NCBI RefSeq assembly: GCF_018224885.1
Contig: NZ_JAGTXB010000006.1
Location: 310,001-374,000 of the forward strand
Reading direction: 5' to 3'
DNA from: Chitinophaga hostae
GTDB taxonomy: Bacteria; Bacteroidota; Bacteroidia; Chitinophagales; Chitinophagaceae
DNA: 64,000 bases
The translations under genes and the position numbers were made by a program. Below are positions 53,157 through 63,219 of the stretch, one piece after another (the stretch's first letter is position 1; every line of letters begins with the position of its first letter). Below the pieces are notes generated by a model. It did no database searches. It had not been told where the DNA came from and saw nothing but the letters and a program-made list of their open reading frames with translations.

Positions 53157-53231
53157 TCCCCATTTATGGAAACCATGCGGACGTCTGCATCCTCACTAAA
53201 AGAAGTAACTTACTGTAAATAACGATCCTAT

Positions 53232-56200
53232 ATGCGTTTATTCATTGGAATATTCATTGTTTTAATCTTTAGTAGCAACAAGATGATGGCCCAGTTTAAT
53301 TATGATAACTCCTGGAAGAAAATAGCAACCCTGGAAGAAAAAGGATTACCTAAATCCGCACTGGAAGTGGCAAACGACATCTACGCCCATGCGGTAAAAG
53401 ATAAAGCCACCGCTCAACAGATCAAGGCCCTGATCTTTCAACTAAAGTATAATTCACAGATCAACGACAGCAGCACCCTGCAGAACATGCAGAAAATGGA
53501 CCAGCAGATTGCAGGTGCAACAGGCGCTCCGAAAGCAATACTGCAAAGCATTAAGGCCGAAATGTTGCTCCGCTATTTCCAGATGAATCGCTACCGGTTC
53601 TATAACCGTACCGCCATCGCCAACGATGAAGGCACGGATATCAGTACCTGGGGCGCCGAAAAGCTTCACCAGGAAATTACCCGGAGTTACCAGGCCTCCC
53701 TGTCGGACAAAGCGCTGCTGGAAAAGACCAGTCTCACCCCCTTTGATCCCATTATTATCAAGGGGAATACCCGGGAACTACGGTCTACCCTGTATGATTT
53801 ACTGGCCCACCGTGCCCTCGACTATTATAAATCCGGCGAATCCGGTATCACCAATCCAGCCAACCAGTTTGAGCTGACAGATCCGGCAGCCTTCGCGCCG
53901 GCAACTACTTTTGCCGCACACCAGTTTGCCAGCGCCGATAGCGCCTCCCTGCAATATCATGCCCTGCTCATTTTACAGGAACTGATTCGCTTACATACCG
54001 CCGATAAAGCCGCCCTGCTGGATATCGATGCGGAAAGGATCAGCTATATGAACCAGACGGCCGTAATGGAAAACAAGGAAACGTTGTACCTGCAGGCGTT
54101 GGACCAGATGGTGCTGGCTTATACCGGTTTGCCGGAAGTAACAGGCGTAATGGAGCTACAGGCCACTTACTACCTGCAGCAAAGTAACGCTGCCGAAAAT
54201 GGGAAAGGTGATGCCATGAGAAAAGCTAAAGCGATTTGTGAAAAAGCCGTACAACTGGCTCCCACTTCCATCGGAGGCGCTGCCTGCGCACATATGCTGG
54301 ATGAAATTTCTGCATTGTCAATTGAAATGGTAACAGAAGCCGTAAATATACCCGCACAGCCATTCCGCACCCTGGTAAGATATAAGAACATCAATAAAAT
54401 ATACCTGCGCATAGTGAAGGTGGACGATACCTTCCTCAAAGCTTTGCAGAAAGCCCAAAACAACTACGCCACCAGGGAAAATGCCTATTGGAAAATGATC
54501 CTGGCGCGCCCTGTATTAAAGGCCTGGGAACAAACATTGCCCGATCCGCAGGATTATGTTACCCACAAAACAGAAATAAAAATAGATGCTTTACCGGTAG
54601 GGCATTATATGCTACTGTCGAGTGCGGATCCTAAATTCCTATTGAAAAATAATCCCATTGCCATGCAGCTAACCTGGGTATCAGGTATCAGTTATATTGA
54701 CAATGACAACACATATTATGCCCTGGATCGTAACAGTGGCAAGCCTTTGGCCAGTATTGGGGTAGACGTGCTGAAATTTAAAAACGGCGCCGGTTACGAT
54801 GACTGGACCCTGCAGCAATCGCTCGTTACCGGGAAGGATGGCAGCGTTAAAATAGCTCCGGCCAAAAACGGCGGACAGCTGCGTACACACTGGAAAAATG
54901 GCGCCGATGAACTGTATATTGATGAATACAAGTATTTCTATACTTACGGTGAAAATACTAATACTCCGGAGGCACAAACGTTCCTGTTTGCCGACAGAAG
55001 TATTTACCGCCCAGGTCAGATCATTTACTATAAAGGTATTGTACTCCGGAAACGTGCAAAGGAAACCGGCAGCGATATACTGGCTAATTACCAGACGACC
55101 GTTTCCCTGTTCGACGTAAACGGCGACAAGGTAGATTCCGTTAAAGTGATCACCAACGAATATGGCGCCTATTCCGGCAAATTCGTATTGCCCGAAGGCC
55201 GTTTGAACGGTAGTTTTTCTTTGAGAGATGATAAAAGCAATGGTTACCTCGCATTTAAAGTAGAGGAATACAAGCGTCCTAAATTTTATGTGGAGTTTGA
55301 TACCATCAAAAACAGCTATCGTTTAGGCGATACCGTTACTGCTTCCGCAAAAGCACTGGCTTATGCAGGTAATAATATTGATGGAGCCAAAGTAAAGTAC
55401 AGGGTAGAACGCCAGGTACGGTTTCCTTACCCATGGTTATTTTATAAGATAGCGATCCCGTACGGTACTTCCCGGGAAATAGTACATGGTGAAACTACTA
55501 CGGATGCCAACGGTACATTTACAGTGAAGTTCCCGGCCCTGGCCGACAAAAACGTAGATCCGGCCGGTAAACCCATCTTCACCTATGTGGTACATGCTGA
55601 TGTAACGGATCTCAATGGTGAAACCCGCAGCTCAGATCAATCCGTAAGCGTGGGATACCAGTCAATGGAAATAGCTATTGATGCATCTGATCGCATGGAA
55701 CAAAAAGAACTGTCCCGGATAAAGATTTTTTCGCGGAACCTGAATGGTACCTACGAACCGGCCAATTTCGCCGTACAACTGAAACCGCTGCAGCCCAACA
55801 AACGTCTCCTGCGCCCCCGTTACTGGGAAGCCCCGGATCAGTTTGTAATGGATGAAACCAGCTACGTACAGGCGTTTCCGGTAGATATCTATAAGGATGA
55901 AAATGACCCGAAAAACTGGGCGCGCGAGTCTGCCGTGGTTACCGAATCCATAGCCAGCAGCCCGGACGGAAAGATCACGCTGAACACTGCGAAATTAGCT
56001 CCGGGCTTTTACGAACTGGAAGTAAGCGCAAAAGATAAAAACAACGAACCGGTTATACAGAAAACTACCTTCGAGCTGATCGATGTGAAAGCTAAAACCC
56101 TGGCGGCGCCAGCCTACCTCTGGTCTTACCAGCCGGAACAAGCCACCGCTCCGGGTAATACGGCAGACATCTTACTGGGTACATCAGCCAAAGACCTGAA

Positions 56201-59200
56201 TATTTTACAATCCAAACTTACCGCAGTTACCAAAGAAGAACGCAGCAACCTGGATTTGTCTGATATCAAAAAGCTCAGCTACCCGGTTACAGAAAGTAAC
56301 AGGGGAGGTATCAGCCTGGTGTATGTGTTTGTAAAAGATAACCGTGTATTTGCCATGCAGGCAGGGATCGATGTTCCCTGGAGCAATAAGGAACTGCAGG
56401 TAAAACTGGGCACACACCGTGATAAGCTGTTGCCGGGTGAAAAAGAAAAATGGACCGCACAGATCACGGGTTATAAAAACGAAAAGGTAGCCGCTGAAAT
56501 GCTGGCTTCCATGTACGACGCTTCCCTGGATGCTTTCCAGCCGCATCACTGGACAACACCTTATATCTATCCCAATGTTTCCGGCCTGACCCAGTTTAAT
56601 GGCAATGAGAATTTTAAAATGGAAGTATCCACGCTTCAATATGACCGAGATCTTCCTGATCATCGCAGTGTGGCTAAAGAATACGATGTCCTGAACTTAT
56701 TTGATTGGGAGATGGCGGAATATCCTGTCAGTGGCGGAGTGCGCGGACGCACACCGGATATGAGGGTGATGGCTAAACAAAAGGGTGTACTTGCATTAGA
56801 AGATGCAGCAGGAGCTGCCAGAGTTGCAGCGCCAGCGTCCCCGCCGGCACCAGCTGCAGCGCTAAACGAATCTGTTGTAACGGTAGGTTATGGATCTAAG
56901 GAAAAATCTTCAGCAAAACCTGGGCTACCAGCAGCTAATGAAACGCCCGCTCCGTCTGTCCGTAAAAACTTCCAGGAAACAGCTTTCTTCTTCCCAGACC
57001 TCCATACCGACAAAGAAGGTAACATCACCTTTGAATTCACTATACCGGAAGCACTTACCAAATGGAACTTCCAGGCGCTTGCGCATACAAAGGATCTGTC
57101 GTTTGGCATGGCTAATGCCAGCATTGTTACACAGAAGGTGTTGATGGTGCAACCCAATACCCCGCGTTTTGTACGCGAAGGTGATAAAATGGAATTCACC
57201 GCCAAGGTGAGCAATCTCTCCGATACGTTATTAATCGGACAGGCCCACCTGGAACTGCTGGATGCCAATACCATGCAGCCGGTAGACGGATGGTTCCAAA
57301 ACATTTCCCCGCTGCAGCATTTCACTGCCCAGGCAGGACAAAGCACGCTGGTGACCTTCCCCATCCAGATTCCGCATGGTTTCCAGAGTGCGCTGATCTA
57401 TCGGGTTACCGCACAGGCAGCCAATTTCAGCGATGGAGAAGAAAATGCACTGCCGGTATTAACCAACCGGATGATGGTAACGGAAGCGATGCCGCTGCCC
57501 GTTCGCGGTGATGGTAAGCATGATTTTACTTTTGAGAAGTTGCTGCATGGCGATAGCTCTCAAACTCTCGTACAACATGGTGTTACGGTAGAGTATACCA
57601 GCAACCCCGCCTGGTACGCCGTACAGGCCCTGCCTTACCTGATGGAGTTCCCGTACGAATGTGCAGAACAGGTATTTAACCGTTATTATGCAAATGCCCT
57701 GGCTACACATATTGCTGATGCTACACCGGGCTTGAAAGCTATTTTCGAAAAATGGAAAATATCAGATACAGCCGCTTTGCAAAGTAACCTTCAGAAAAAT
57801 GAAGAGCTGAAAGCTGTATTGCTGCAGCAAACCCCCTGGGTACTGGAAGCAAAGAATGAAGCGCAGCAGAAAAAGAACATTGCTTTATTGTTTGACCTGC
57901 AACGCATGAAACAGCAACGCACATCAGCACTGGATCAGCTGGCAGCAAAACAATTACCGAACGGCGCCTTCCCCTGGTTCACCGGTATGTGGGAAGACCG
58001 CTTCATCACACAGTACATTGTAGCAGGTATCGGGCACCTGCAACAACTGGCGCAGATAAAAGATCCGGTTGCGATAGAGATGGCTAATAAAGCCATGGAC
58101 TACCTCGACAGGGAAATGGATAAAGACTACTATCGCCTGCTGAAAGCAAAAGCAAACATGAAAGATCAACAGATCAATTACCAGGATATCCACTATCTGT
58201 ATGCGCGCAGCTTCTTTAACCGGCCGGTGCCTGCTGCTATGAAAAAATCTTTTGATTTCTATTTTGCACAGGAGAAACAATACTGGACCAGGCAAGGGAA
58301 GTATGCACAGGGTATGATTGCACTGACACTCTCCAGGAAAGATGACGCACTAACGCCAAAGGCTATATTAAAATCGCTGAAGGAAAATGCGATGAACAGC
58401 AAGGAAATGGGTATGTACTGGAAAGATATTACAGCTGGTTACGGTTGGCAGCAGGCACCTGTTGAAACGCAGGCATTGCTGATAGAAGCTTTCCAGGAAG
58501 TTGGTAAAGATGCAGCGGCGGTGGCAGATATGAAAACCTGGCTGTTGAAAAACAAACAAACCAATAACTGGAATACGACCAAAGCTACGGCAGAAGCCTG
58601 TTATGCGATGTTGCTGCAGGGCAGTAACTGGCTGGCGGCCAACCCGGAAGTAACAGTGCAGCTAGGTAGTACGGTGGTGAAACCCGCTGCCACCGAAGCC
58701 GGTACCGGTTATTTCAAAGAAAGGATAGATGCCAAATCAGTGAAAGCAGATATGGGACATATCAGTGTAACCGTTCAGGATAGTAAAGGGCAACCTTCCT
58801 GGGGCGCTGTGTACTGGCAGTATTTCGAAGATCTGGATAAAATTACCGCCGCTCAAACGCCGCTGGTGCTGGAAAAAGAACTGTATAAAGAAGTAAACAG
58901 CGATAAAGGACCGGTGCTGACGAAGATTGCAGATGGTAACGAACTGAAAATCGGAGATAAGGTAAAGGTACGTATTGTATTGCGCGCCGACAGGACCATG
59001 GAATACATTCATCTGAAAGATATGCGGGCAGCCTGTTTTGAGCCTACCAATGTGATCAGCGCCAGCAAATGGCAGGGCGGACTGAGCTATTATGAAAGCA
59101 CCAGGGACGCGTCAACTGATTTCTTTTTCAGTTACCTGCCTAAGGGAACTTACGTATTCGAATATACGTTGTTTGTAACCCATCAGGGTAAGTTCTCCAA

Positions 59201-59282
59201 TGGTATCAGCACTGCGCAGTGTATGTATGCCCCGGAATTTTCTGCACACAGCGCTGGTCTAAATGTGAAAGTGACGGAATAA
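53232..59282 (+). CDS. Large alpha-2-macroglobulin (MG2/thioester) family protein
   Basis: 2016 residues with a signal peptide ending at MMAQ and no lipobox. The first 350 residues are helical with TPR-like pattern; the MG2 domain follows at about 570-680 (FADRSIYRPGQIIYYKG). Residues about 1190-1250 are an Ala/Pro-rich linker where a bait region would lie, and it contains SVVTVGYGS (1214-1222). The A2M domain begins ETAFFFPDLHTDKEGNITFEFTIPEALTKW. The thioester motif is Cys1477-Ala-Glu-Gln1480, so covalent trapping is possible. In bacteria this family traps attacking proteases at the envelope. The usual partner PBP1C is not adjacent. Very long single gene between two palindromes or terminators. 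Confidence 0.9.
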   Translation: MRLFIGIFIVLIFSSNKMMAQFNYDNSWKKIATLEEKGLPKSALEVANDIYAHAVKDKATAQQIKALIFQLKYNSQINDSSTLQNMQKMDQQIAGATGAPKAILQSIKAEMLLRYFQMNRYRFYNRTAIANDEGTDISTWGAEKLHQEITRSYQASLSDKALLEKTSLTPFDPIIIKGNTRELRSTLYDLLAHRALDYYKSGESGITNPANQFELTDPAAFAPATTFAAHQFASADSASLQYHALLILQELIRLHTADKAALLDIDAERISYMNQTAVMENKETLYLQALDQMVLAYTGLPEVTGVMELQATYYLQQSNAAENGKGDAMRKAKAICEKAVQLAPTSIGGAACAHMLDEISALSIEMVTEAVNIPAQPFRTLVRYKNINKIYLRIVKVDDTFLKALQKAQNNYATRENAYWKMILARPVLKAWEQTLPDPQDYVTHKTEIKIDALPVGHYMLLSSADPKFLLKNNPIAMQLTWVSGISYIDNDNTYYALDRNSGKPLASIGVDVLKFKNGAGYDDWTLQQSLVTGKDGSVKIAPAKNGGQLRTHWKNGADELYIDEYKYFYTYGENTNTPEAQTFLFADRSIYRPGQIIYYKGIVLRKRAKETGSDILANYQTTVSLFDVNGDKVDSVKVITNEYGAYSGKFVLPEGRLNGSFSLRDDKSNGYLAFKVEEYKRPKFYVEFDTIKNSYRLGDTVTASAKALAYAGNNIDGAKVKYRVERQVRFPYPWLFYKIAIPYGTSREIVHGETTTDANGTFTVKFPALADKNVDPAGKPIFTYVVHADVTDLNGETRSSDQSVSVGYQSMEIAIDASDRMEQKELSRIKIFSRNLNGTYEPANFAVQLKPLQPNKRLLRPRYWEAPDQFVMDETSYVQAFPVDIYKDENDPKNWARESAVVTESIASSPDGKITLNTAKLAPGFYELEVSAKDKNNEPVIQKTTFELIDVKAKTLAAPAYLWSYQPEQATAPGNTADILLGTSAKDLNILQSKLTAVTKEERSNLDLSDIKKLSYPVTESNRGGISLVYVFVKDNRVFAMQAGIDVPWSNKELQVKLGTHRDKLLPGEKEKWTAQITGYKNEKVAAEMLASMYDASLDAFQPHHWTTPYIYPNVSGLTQFNGNENFKMEVSTLQYDRDLPDHRSVAKEYDVLNLFDWEMAEYPVSGGVRGRTPDMRVMAKQKGVLALEDAAGAARVAAPASPPAPAAALNESVVTVGYGSKEKSSAKPGLPAANETPAPSVRKNFQETAFFFPDLHTDKEGNITFEFTIPEALTKWNFQALAHTKDLSFGMANASIVTQKVLMVQPNTPRFVREGDKMEFTAKVSNLSDTLLIGQAHLELLDANTMQPVDGWFQNISPLQHFTAQAGQSTLVTFPIQIPHGFQSALIYRVTAQAANFSDGEENALPVLTNRMMVTEAMPLPVRGDGKHDFTFEKLLHGDSSQTLVQHGVTVEYTSNPAWYAVQALPYLMEFPYECAEQVFNRYYANALATHIADATPGLKAIFEKWKISDTAALQSNLQKNEELKAVLLQQTPWVLEAKNEAQQKKNIALLFDLQRMKQQRTSALDQLAAKQLPNGAFPWFTGMWEDRFITQYIVAGIGHLQQLAQIKDPVAIEMANKAMDYLDREMDKDYYRLLKAKANMKDQQINYQDIHYLYARSFFNRPVPAAMKKSFDFYFAQEKQYWTRQGKYAQGMIALTLSRKDDALTPKAILKSLKENAMNSKEMGMYWKDITAGYGWQQAPVETQALLIEAFQEVGKDAAAVADMKTWLLKNKQTNNWNTTKATAEACYAMLLQGSNWLAANPEVTVQLGSTVVKPAATEAGTGYFKERIDAKSVKADMGHISVTVQDSKGQPSWGAVYWQYFEDLDKITAAQTPLVLEKELYKEVNSDKGPVLTKIADGNELKIGDKVKVRIVLRADRTMEYIHLKDMRAACFEPTNVISASKWQGGLSYYESTRDASTDFFFSYLPKGTYVFEYTLFVTHQGKFSNGISTAQCMYAPEFSAHSAGLNVKVTE

Positions 59283-59285
59283 ATA

Positions 59286-59363
59286 GAATTATGAATTACG
59301 AATTTGCGAAGAGGTTGTCGCTGTTATCTCCCCGCAAATTCGTAATTCCGTAATTCGTAATTT
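59286..59363 (+). repeat. GAATTAC-type palindrome, copy 2
   Basis: GAATTATGAATTACGAATT plus TGCG is mirrored by CGCAAATTCGTAATTCCG plus TAATTC with a one-base length difference. It starts 3 nt after the A2M stop and ends where the next gene's -7 box starts. Same unit style as the copy at 13385. Confidence 0.85.
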
Positions 59364-59364
59364 C

Positions 59365-59372
59365 TATATTTG
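59365..59372 (+). promoter_or_regulatory. -7 box TATATTTG adjoining the oxidoreductase start
   Basis: TATATTTG matches TAnnTTTG and ends 6 nt before the ATG at 59379. No clear -33 element; the palindrome abuts it upstream. Confidence 0.5.
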
Positions 59373-59378
59373 CATTCC

Positions 59379-60413
59379 ATGAGAAAAGCAGATTACCTAA
59401 TTATAGGGCAGGGAATTGCGGGAACCATGCTGAGCTGGTTCTTACTACAGGCGGGGAGGAAGGTAATCGTTATCGACGACGCCAAACCCAATAGTGCTTC
59501 GAGGGTGGCTGCCGGGATTATTAACCCGGTATCGGGCCGCCGCTTTGAGCCAGCCTGGATGTACGACACTATTTATCCGTTTGCAAAAGCTACCTATCTG
59601 CAGCTTTCGGCTTTGCTGCAGGTGCCGGTTTTTACAGCACGTCAGCTATGGACCGTATTCCCATCCGCCCAAATGAGGGATGCTTTCTTACATAAAACTA
59701 CCGTTAACGATTATACGGAGTTGCCGGGATCCATGCGGTATGAGTCATTCCTGGAGCAGCCTTTTGGAGCGGCCATTGTAAATGGCGCTACGGTAAATCT
59801 CCGGGCCCTGTTGCCGGCTTACCGACAATACTTAAGAACGCAGGAGGCTTTGCTGGAAACCCATTTTGATGTGGCTGCCCTGGAAGTAACTCCTGCCGGC
59901 GTTATTTATGGAGATATTAGCGTCGATAAGGTCCTTTTTTGCGATGGGGTTGCCACTACGATGCTTCCTTTTTTCAAGACGGTCAAATTTCTGCCCAATA
60001 AAGGGGAGGTGTTGATGATAAGCGTTCCCGGACTGGAAACTGCTGATATTATAAAAAAAGGGATCACCCTGGTGCCACAGGACGACGGATTGTTCTGGGC
60101 AGGCTCCTCTTTTGTATGGGATTATGAAGATGACCATCCTACTGCCAAACAGCGGGAAATGCTCGAAAATAGCCTTAAACAGCTCCTGAAGGTACCCTAT
60201 GAAGTAGTGGACCATTTATCGGCAGTACGGCCTTCGGGAAATGACCGGCGCCCGATGGTGGGTTTTCATCCTTTGTACCCGGCCATCGGTATATTCAACG
60301 GACTTGGAACCAAGGGATGCTCGCTGGCGCCTTTTATGGCGGCCCATTTCAGGGATGTGCTTGTTGCCAATGCGCCACTGATGCCGGAAATCGACCTGCA
60401 ACGATATTTTTAA
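59379..60413 (+). CDS. FAD-dependent oxidoreductase, D-amino-acid-oxidase (DAO) family
   Basis: 344 residues from the ATG at 59379; a TTG at 59370 would add three residues. The N-terminal dinucleotide motif is YLIIGQGIAGTMLSWFLL, a GxGxxG pattern that binds FAD, followed by VIVIDD. NSASRVAAGIINPVSGRRF and the C-terminal RPSGNDRRPMVGFHP and GTKGCSLAPFMA match DAO-type oxidases such as glycine or sarcosine oxidases. The amino-acid substrate cannot be read. It stands alone between the A2M gene and aspS. Confidence 0.85.
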   Translation: MRKADYLIIGQGIAGTMLSWFLLQAGRKVIVIDDAKPNSASRVAAGIINPVSGRRFEPAWMYDTIYPFAKATYLQLSALLQVPVFTARQLWTVFPSAQMRDAFLHKTTVNDYTELPGSMRYESFLEQPFGAAIVNGATVNLRALLPAYRQYLRTQEALLETHFDVAALEVTPAGVIYGDISVDKVLFCDGVATTMLPFFKTVKFLPNKGEVLMISVPGLETADIIKKGITLVPQDDGLFWAGSSFVWDYEDDHPTAKQREMLENSLKQLLKVPYEVVDHLSAVRPSGNDRRPMVGFHPLYPAIGIFNGLGTKGCSLAPFMAAHFRDVLVANAPLMPEIDLQRYF

Positions 60414-60447
60414 CATACTACCGGGATAAAATGCCCAATCCAAACCG

Positions 60448-60455
60448 TATCTTTG
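60448..60455 (+). promoter_or_regulatory. -7 box TATCTTTG upstream of aspS
   Basis: TATCTTTG matches TAnnTTTG. The expected leader before the aspS ATG is about 95 nt. Confidence 0.5.
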
Positions 60456-60557
60456 CCCCCCTTATGGGTGTAAGTGAACAACTGGATAGTGGTCGCCAAT
60501 TGATGACAGCTTATTCCGTATGTCAACCATAAAACTAACTAAATCAACTATTTACGC

Positions 60558-62306
60558 ATGTATAGGACGCACACTTGCGGGGAATTAAGAATGGAACAGG
60601 TGGGCCAGGAAGTAACTTTGGCCGGATGGGTACAGACAGTAAGAAAGTTTGGCAGCATCAATTTTTTTGACCTGCGGGATCGGTATGGTATTACACAATT
60701 GTTATTCGGCGAAAGCCTGAATGCCAAGCTGGACGCGCAGCCCCTGGGCCGTGAATTTGTGATCCAGGTGAAAGGTACCGTTACCGAGCGTTCCAGCAAA
60801 AATAAAAACATCCCTACCGGTGATATCGAAATCACGGTAAGCGATTTTACCATCCTGAATGCGGCGAAAACACCGCCGTTTACTATACAGGATGATACTG
60901 ATGGCGGCGATGAACTGCGTATGAAATACCGTTTCCTCGATCTCCGTCGCAATGCAGTAAGACAAAACCTGGAACTGCGTTATAATATAGGACGTTCCGC
61001 ACGTAACTATCTGCATGCCGCCGGTTTCATGGATATAGAAACGCCTTTCCTGATTGGTTCTACCCCGGAAGGAGCCCGCGATTTCGTAGTACCCAGCCGT
61101 ATGAACCCTAACCAGTTCTACGGACTGCCACAGTCGCCCCAAACCTTTAAGCAACTGCTGATGGTGAGTGGTTATGACCGTTATTACCAGATCGTAAAAT
61201 GCTTCAGGGATGAGGATTTGCGTGCAGATCGCCAGCCGGAGTTTACACAGATCGACTGTGAAATGAGCTTTGTGGACCAGGAAGACATCCTGGGTACATT
61301 TGAGCCCATGTTGAAACATATCTTCAGGGAGATAAAAGGAATCGAGTTCCCGGATGCTTTCCCCAGGATGACCTTCGACGATGCAATGGAATATTATGGT
61401 AACGATAAGCCGGATATCCGCTTTGAAATGAAGCTGGTAAACCTGAACGATACCACTAAGAATAGAGGATTTAAGGTATTTGACGAGGCGGAGCTGGTGG
61501 TAGCCATCGCTGCAAAAGGTTGCGCCGACTATACCCGTAAACAGCTGGATGAGCTGACAGATTGGGTAAAACGTCCGCAAATCGGCATGAGTGGCCTGGT
61601 ATATCTGCGGTACAACACCGATGGTACGCTGAAGAGCTCTGTGGATAAGTTTTTTGACGAAGAACAATTGAAATTATGGGCGCAAAAATGTCAGGCTGAA
61701 CCCGGAGATCTCATCCTGGTGCTGGCTGGCAAGGAAGAGCGTACCCGTAAAGCCGCCAGCGAACTGCGCCTTGAGATGGGAGAAAGGCTCGGTTTACGCA
61801 ACAAAAACGAGTTTAAACCGTTGTGGGTTATAGACTTTCCGTTATTTGAATACGCCGAAGAAGATAATCGCTGGGTGGCCCGTCACCATCCGTTTACAGC
61901 TCCAAAGCCAGAGCAAATTGCCCTGATGGATGATCCTGCTCAATATGGAAAGATTAAGGCAAACGCTTACGATATCGTATTAAATGGTACAGAAATAGGT
62001 GGAGGCTCTATTCGTATTTTCCAGCGCGATCTGCAGCAGAAAATGTTTGCAGCCCTGGGAATGAGTAAAGAAGAGGCAGAACACAAATTTGGTTTCCTGC
62101 TGGGAGCATTTGAATATGGTGCTCCCCCGCATGGAGGTATCGCATTAGGATTTGACCGCTTGTGCTCGCTATTAGGCGGCAGTGAAAGTATCCGTGATTT
62201 TATCGCGTTCCCAAAAAATAATTCAGGGCGTGATGTCATGCTGGATGCTCCGAGTGAGATCAGCCAGGTGCAGCTTAACGAATTGAAAATCAGTTTAGTA
62301 AAGTAG
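60558..62306 (+). CDS. aspS: Aspartyl-tRNA synthetase
   Basis: 582 residues, the bacterial type with a GAD insertion. It charges tRNA-Asp. An N-terminal OB-fold anticodon domain ([26 protein letters not shown]) is followed by class II motif 1 and motif 2 ([23 protein letters not shown]) and motif 3 at the end ([15 protein letters not shown]). The GAD region is about residues 290-400. Normal length, all motifs intact. A leader of about 95 nt precedes it. Confidence 0.97.
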   Translation: MYRTHTCGELRMEQVGQEVTLAGWVQTVRKFGSINFFDLRDRYGITQLLFGESLNAKLDAQPLGREFVIQVKGTVTERSSKNKNIPTGDIEITVSDFTILNAAKTPPFTIQDDTDGGDELRMKYRFLDLRRNAVRQNLELRYNIGRSARNYLHAAGFMDIETPFLIGSTPEGARDFVVPSRMNPNQFYGLPQSPQTFKQLLMVSGYDRYYQIVKCFRDEDLRADRQPEFTQIDCEMSFVDQEDILGTFEPMLKHIFREIKGIEFPDAFPRMTFDDAMEYYGNDKPDIRFEMKLVNLNDTTKNRGFKVFDEAELVVAIAAKGCADYTRKQLDELTDWVKRPQIGMSGLVYLRYNTDGTLKSSVDKFFDEEQLKLWAQKCQAEPGDLILVLAGKEERTRKAASELRLEMGERLGLRNKNEFKPLWVIDFPLFEYAEEDNRWVARHHPFTAPKPEQIALMDDPAQYGKIKANAYDIVLNGTEIGGGSIRIFQRDLQQKMFAALGMSKEEAEHKFGFLLGAFEYGAPPHGGIALGFDRLCSLLGGSESIRDFIAFPKNNSGRDVMLDAPSEISQVQLNELKISLVK

Positions 62307-62625
62307 TCAGCAGTCGCTGCATTTTATAAAAGCCAGGCGCTAATGGCTAACAGCTGCGGTTGTTGGTATCATTTTTGCAAATAGCAGGGCTTTTGCAGGT
62401 AAAAATCCCCTTTGGTATGGTAAATCGCCGCATCAAAGGGGATTGGCACTATTATAAGGTACAATATTTTTAACAAGCGTTTAACGGGATAGATAAGAAA
62501 AAGAGAAGAGACGTATTATTTAAATTTTTAAAGTAATATTGCGGTGTGATCATCGTTGATATGTGAGGTAAGAAATGATGCTGAAAACACAGAGAAAACT
62601 ATCACCTGATACAAAAAATACTACC
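62307..62625. other. Intergenic region between aspS and the glucosaminidase gene
   Basis: 319 nt without a gene. It begins with repeat remnants of the AGC type (GGCGCTAATGGCTAACAGC). A perfect hairpin lies at 62404. The rest is AT-rich. I see no clear consensus promoter, although transcription of the next gene must start here. An in-frame ATG at 62575 is possible for the next gene but would precede its signal peptide by 17 residues. Confidence 0.6.
62404..62444 (-). terminator. Hairpin with an 11-bp perfect stem
   Basis: AATCCCCTTTG and CAAAGGGGATT flank a 19-nt loop. On the minus strand the stem continues into TTTTTACC, like a terminator, but no minus-strand gene ends here. It may act in + strand RNA as a structure instead. 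Confidence 0.5.
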
Positions 62626-63198
62626 ATGAGAATTTCAACATTCTTTAAGAGGACAGTATGGTTATGTGCGGTGTTATTATTGCTAATGCTCAGCAATGTT
62701 GGGTTTGCACAACAATCCACAAACAGTTATTTGAAGAAGTTTAAACCGGTATCTGTAGAACTCATGCAGGAAACGGGTATTCCTGCAAGTGTTATTCTCG
62801 GAATAGCCATGCTGGAATCCGGCACCGGAACCAGCAGAAATGCGAAAGTGCTGCACAACCACTTTGGTATTGTTGGTAAGAATAACATGTCGCAGATCAA
62901 ACCAGGACACAGGTCTGTGTACAAACAATATGTAACTGACATGGCCTCCTATGAGCATTTTGTGGAGCTGCTTGCCAGGAAAAAATGGTTCGGTGAAATG
63001 AAAGGCAATCCTGAATTTGCGGTATGGCTCAAAAAAATGAACCATAGCGGTTATTCGTCCGCCGGCCACGAATGGATCAGAAGAGTGACAAATATTATTA
63101 ACCGCTATAAATTGTATAAGCTGGACGCAAGCATGGATAGCGTGGCCACGGATTCCAAACAATGGTTGACCGTAGGCATGCCGGCAGGCGATCAGTGA
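62626..63198 (+). CDS. Glucosaminidase (GH73-type) peptidoglycan hydrolase
   Basis: 190 residues from the ATG at 62626, giving a signal peptide (MRISTFFKRTVWLCAV to NVGFAQ). An ATG at 62575 would add 17 polar residues. The catalytic Glu64 lies in SVILGIAMLESGTGTS, then HNHFGIVGKN, the family's next landmark, and SYEHFVELLARKKWF. It hydrolyses the GlcNAc-MurNAc bond of peptidoglycan or related glycans in the periplasm or outside. No wall-binding domain is attached. It lies 21 nt before the SGNH-type gene and is probably cotranscribed with it. Confidence 0.88.
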   Translation: MRISTFFKRTVWLCAVLLLLMLSNVGFAQQSTNSYLKKFKPVSVELMQETGIPASVILGIAMLESGTGTSRNAKVLHNHFGIVGKNNMSQIKPGHRSVYKQYVTDMASYEHFVELLARKKWFGEMKGNPEFAVWLKKMNHSGYSSAGHEWIRRVTNIINRYKLYKLDASMDSVATDSKQWLTVGMPAGDQ

Positions 63199-63219
63199 TG
63201 TGCTAACTGATGATTAACT

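Noticed and set aside
60431..60532. Short ATG frame between the oxidoreductase and aspS
   Set aside because: It starts before the TAnnTTTG box at 60448 that probably drives aspS, so it would not be on that transcript. No support as a gene.
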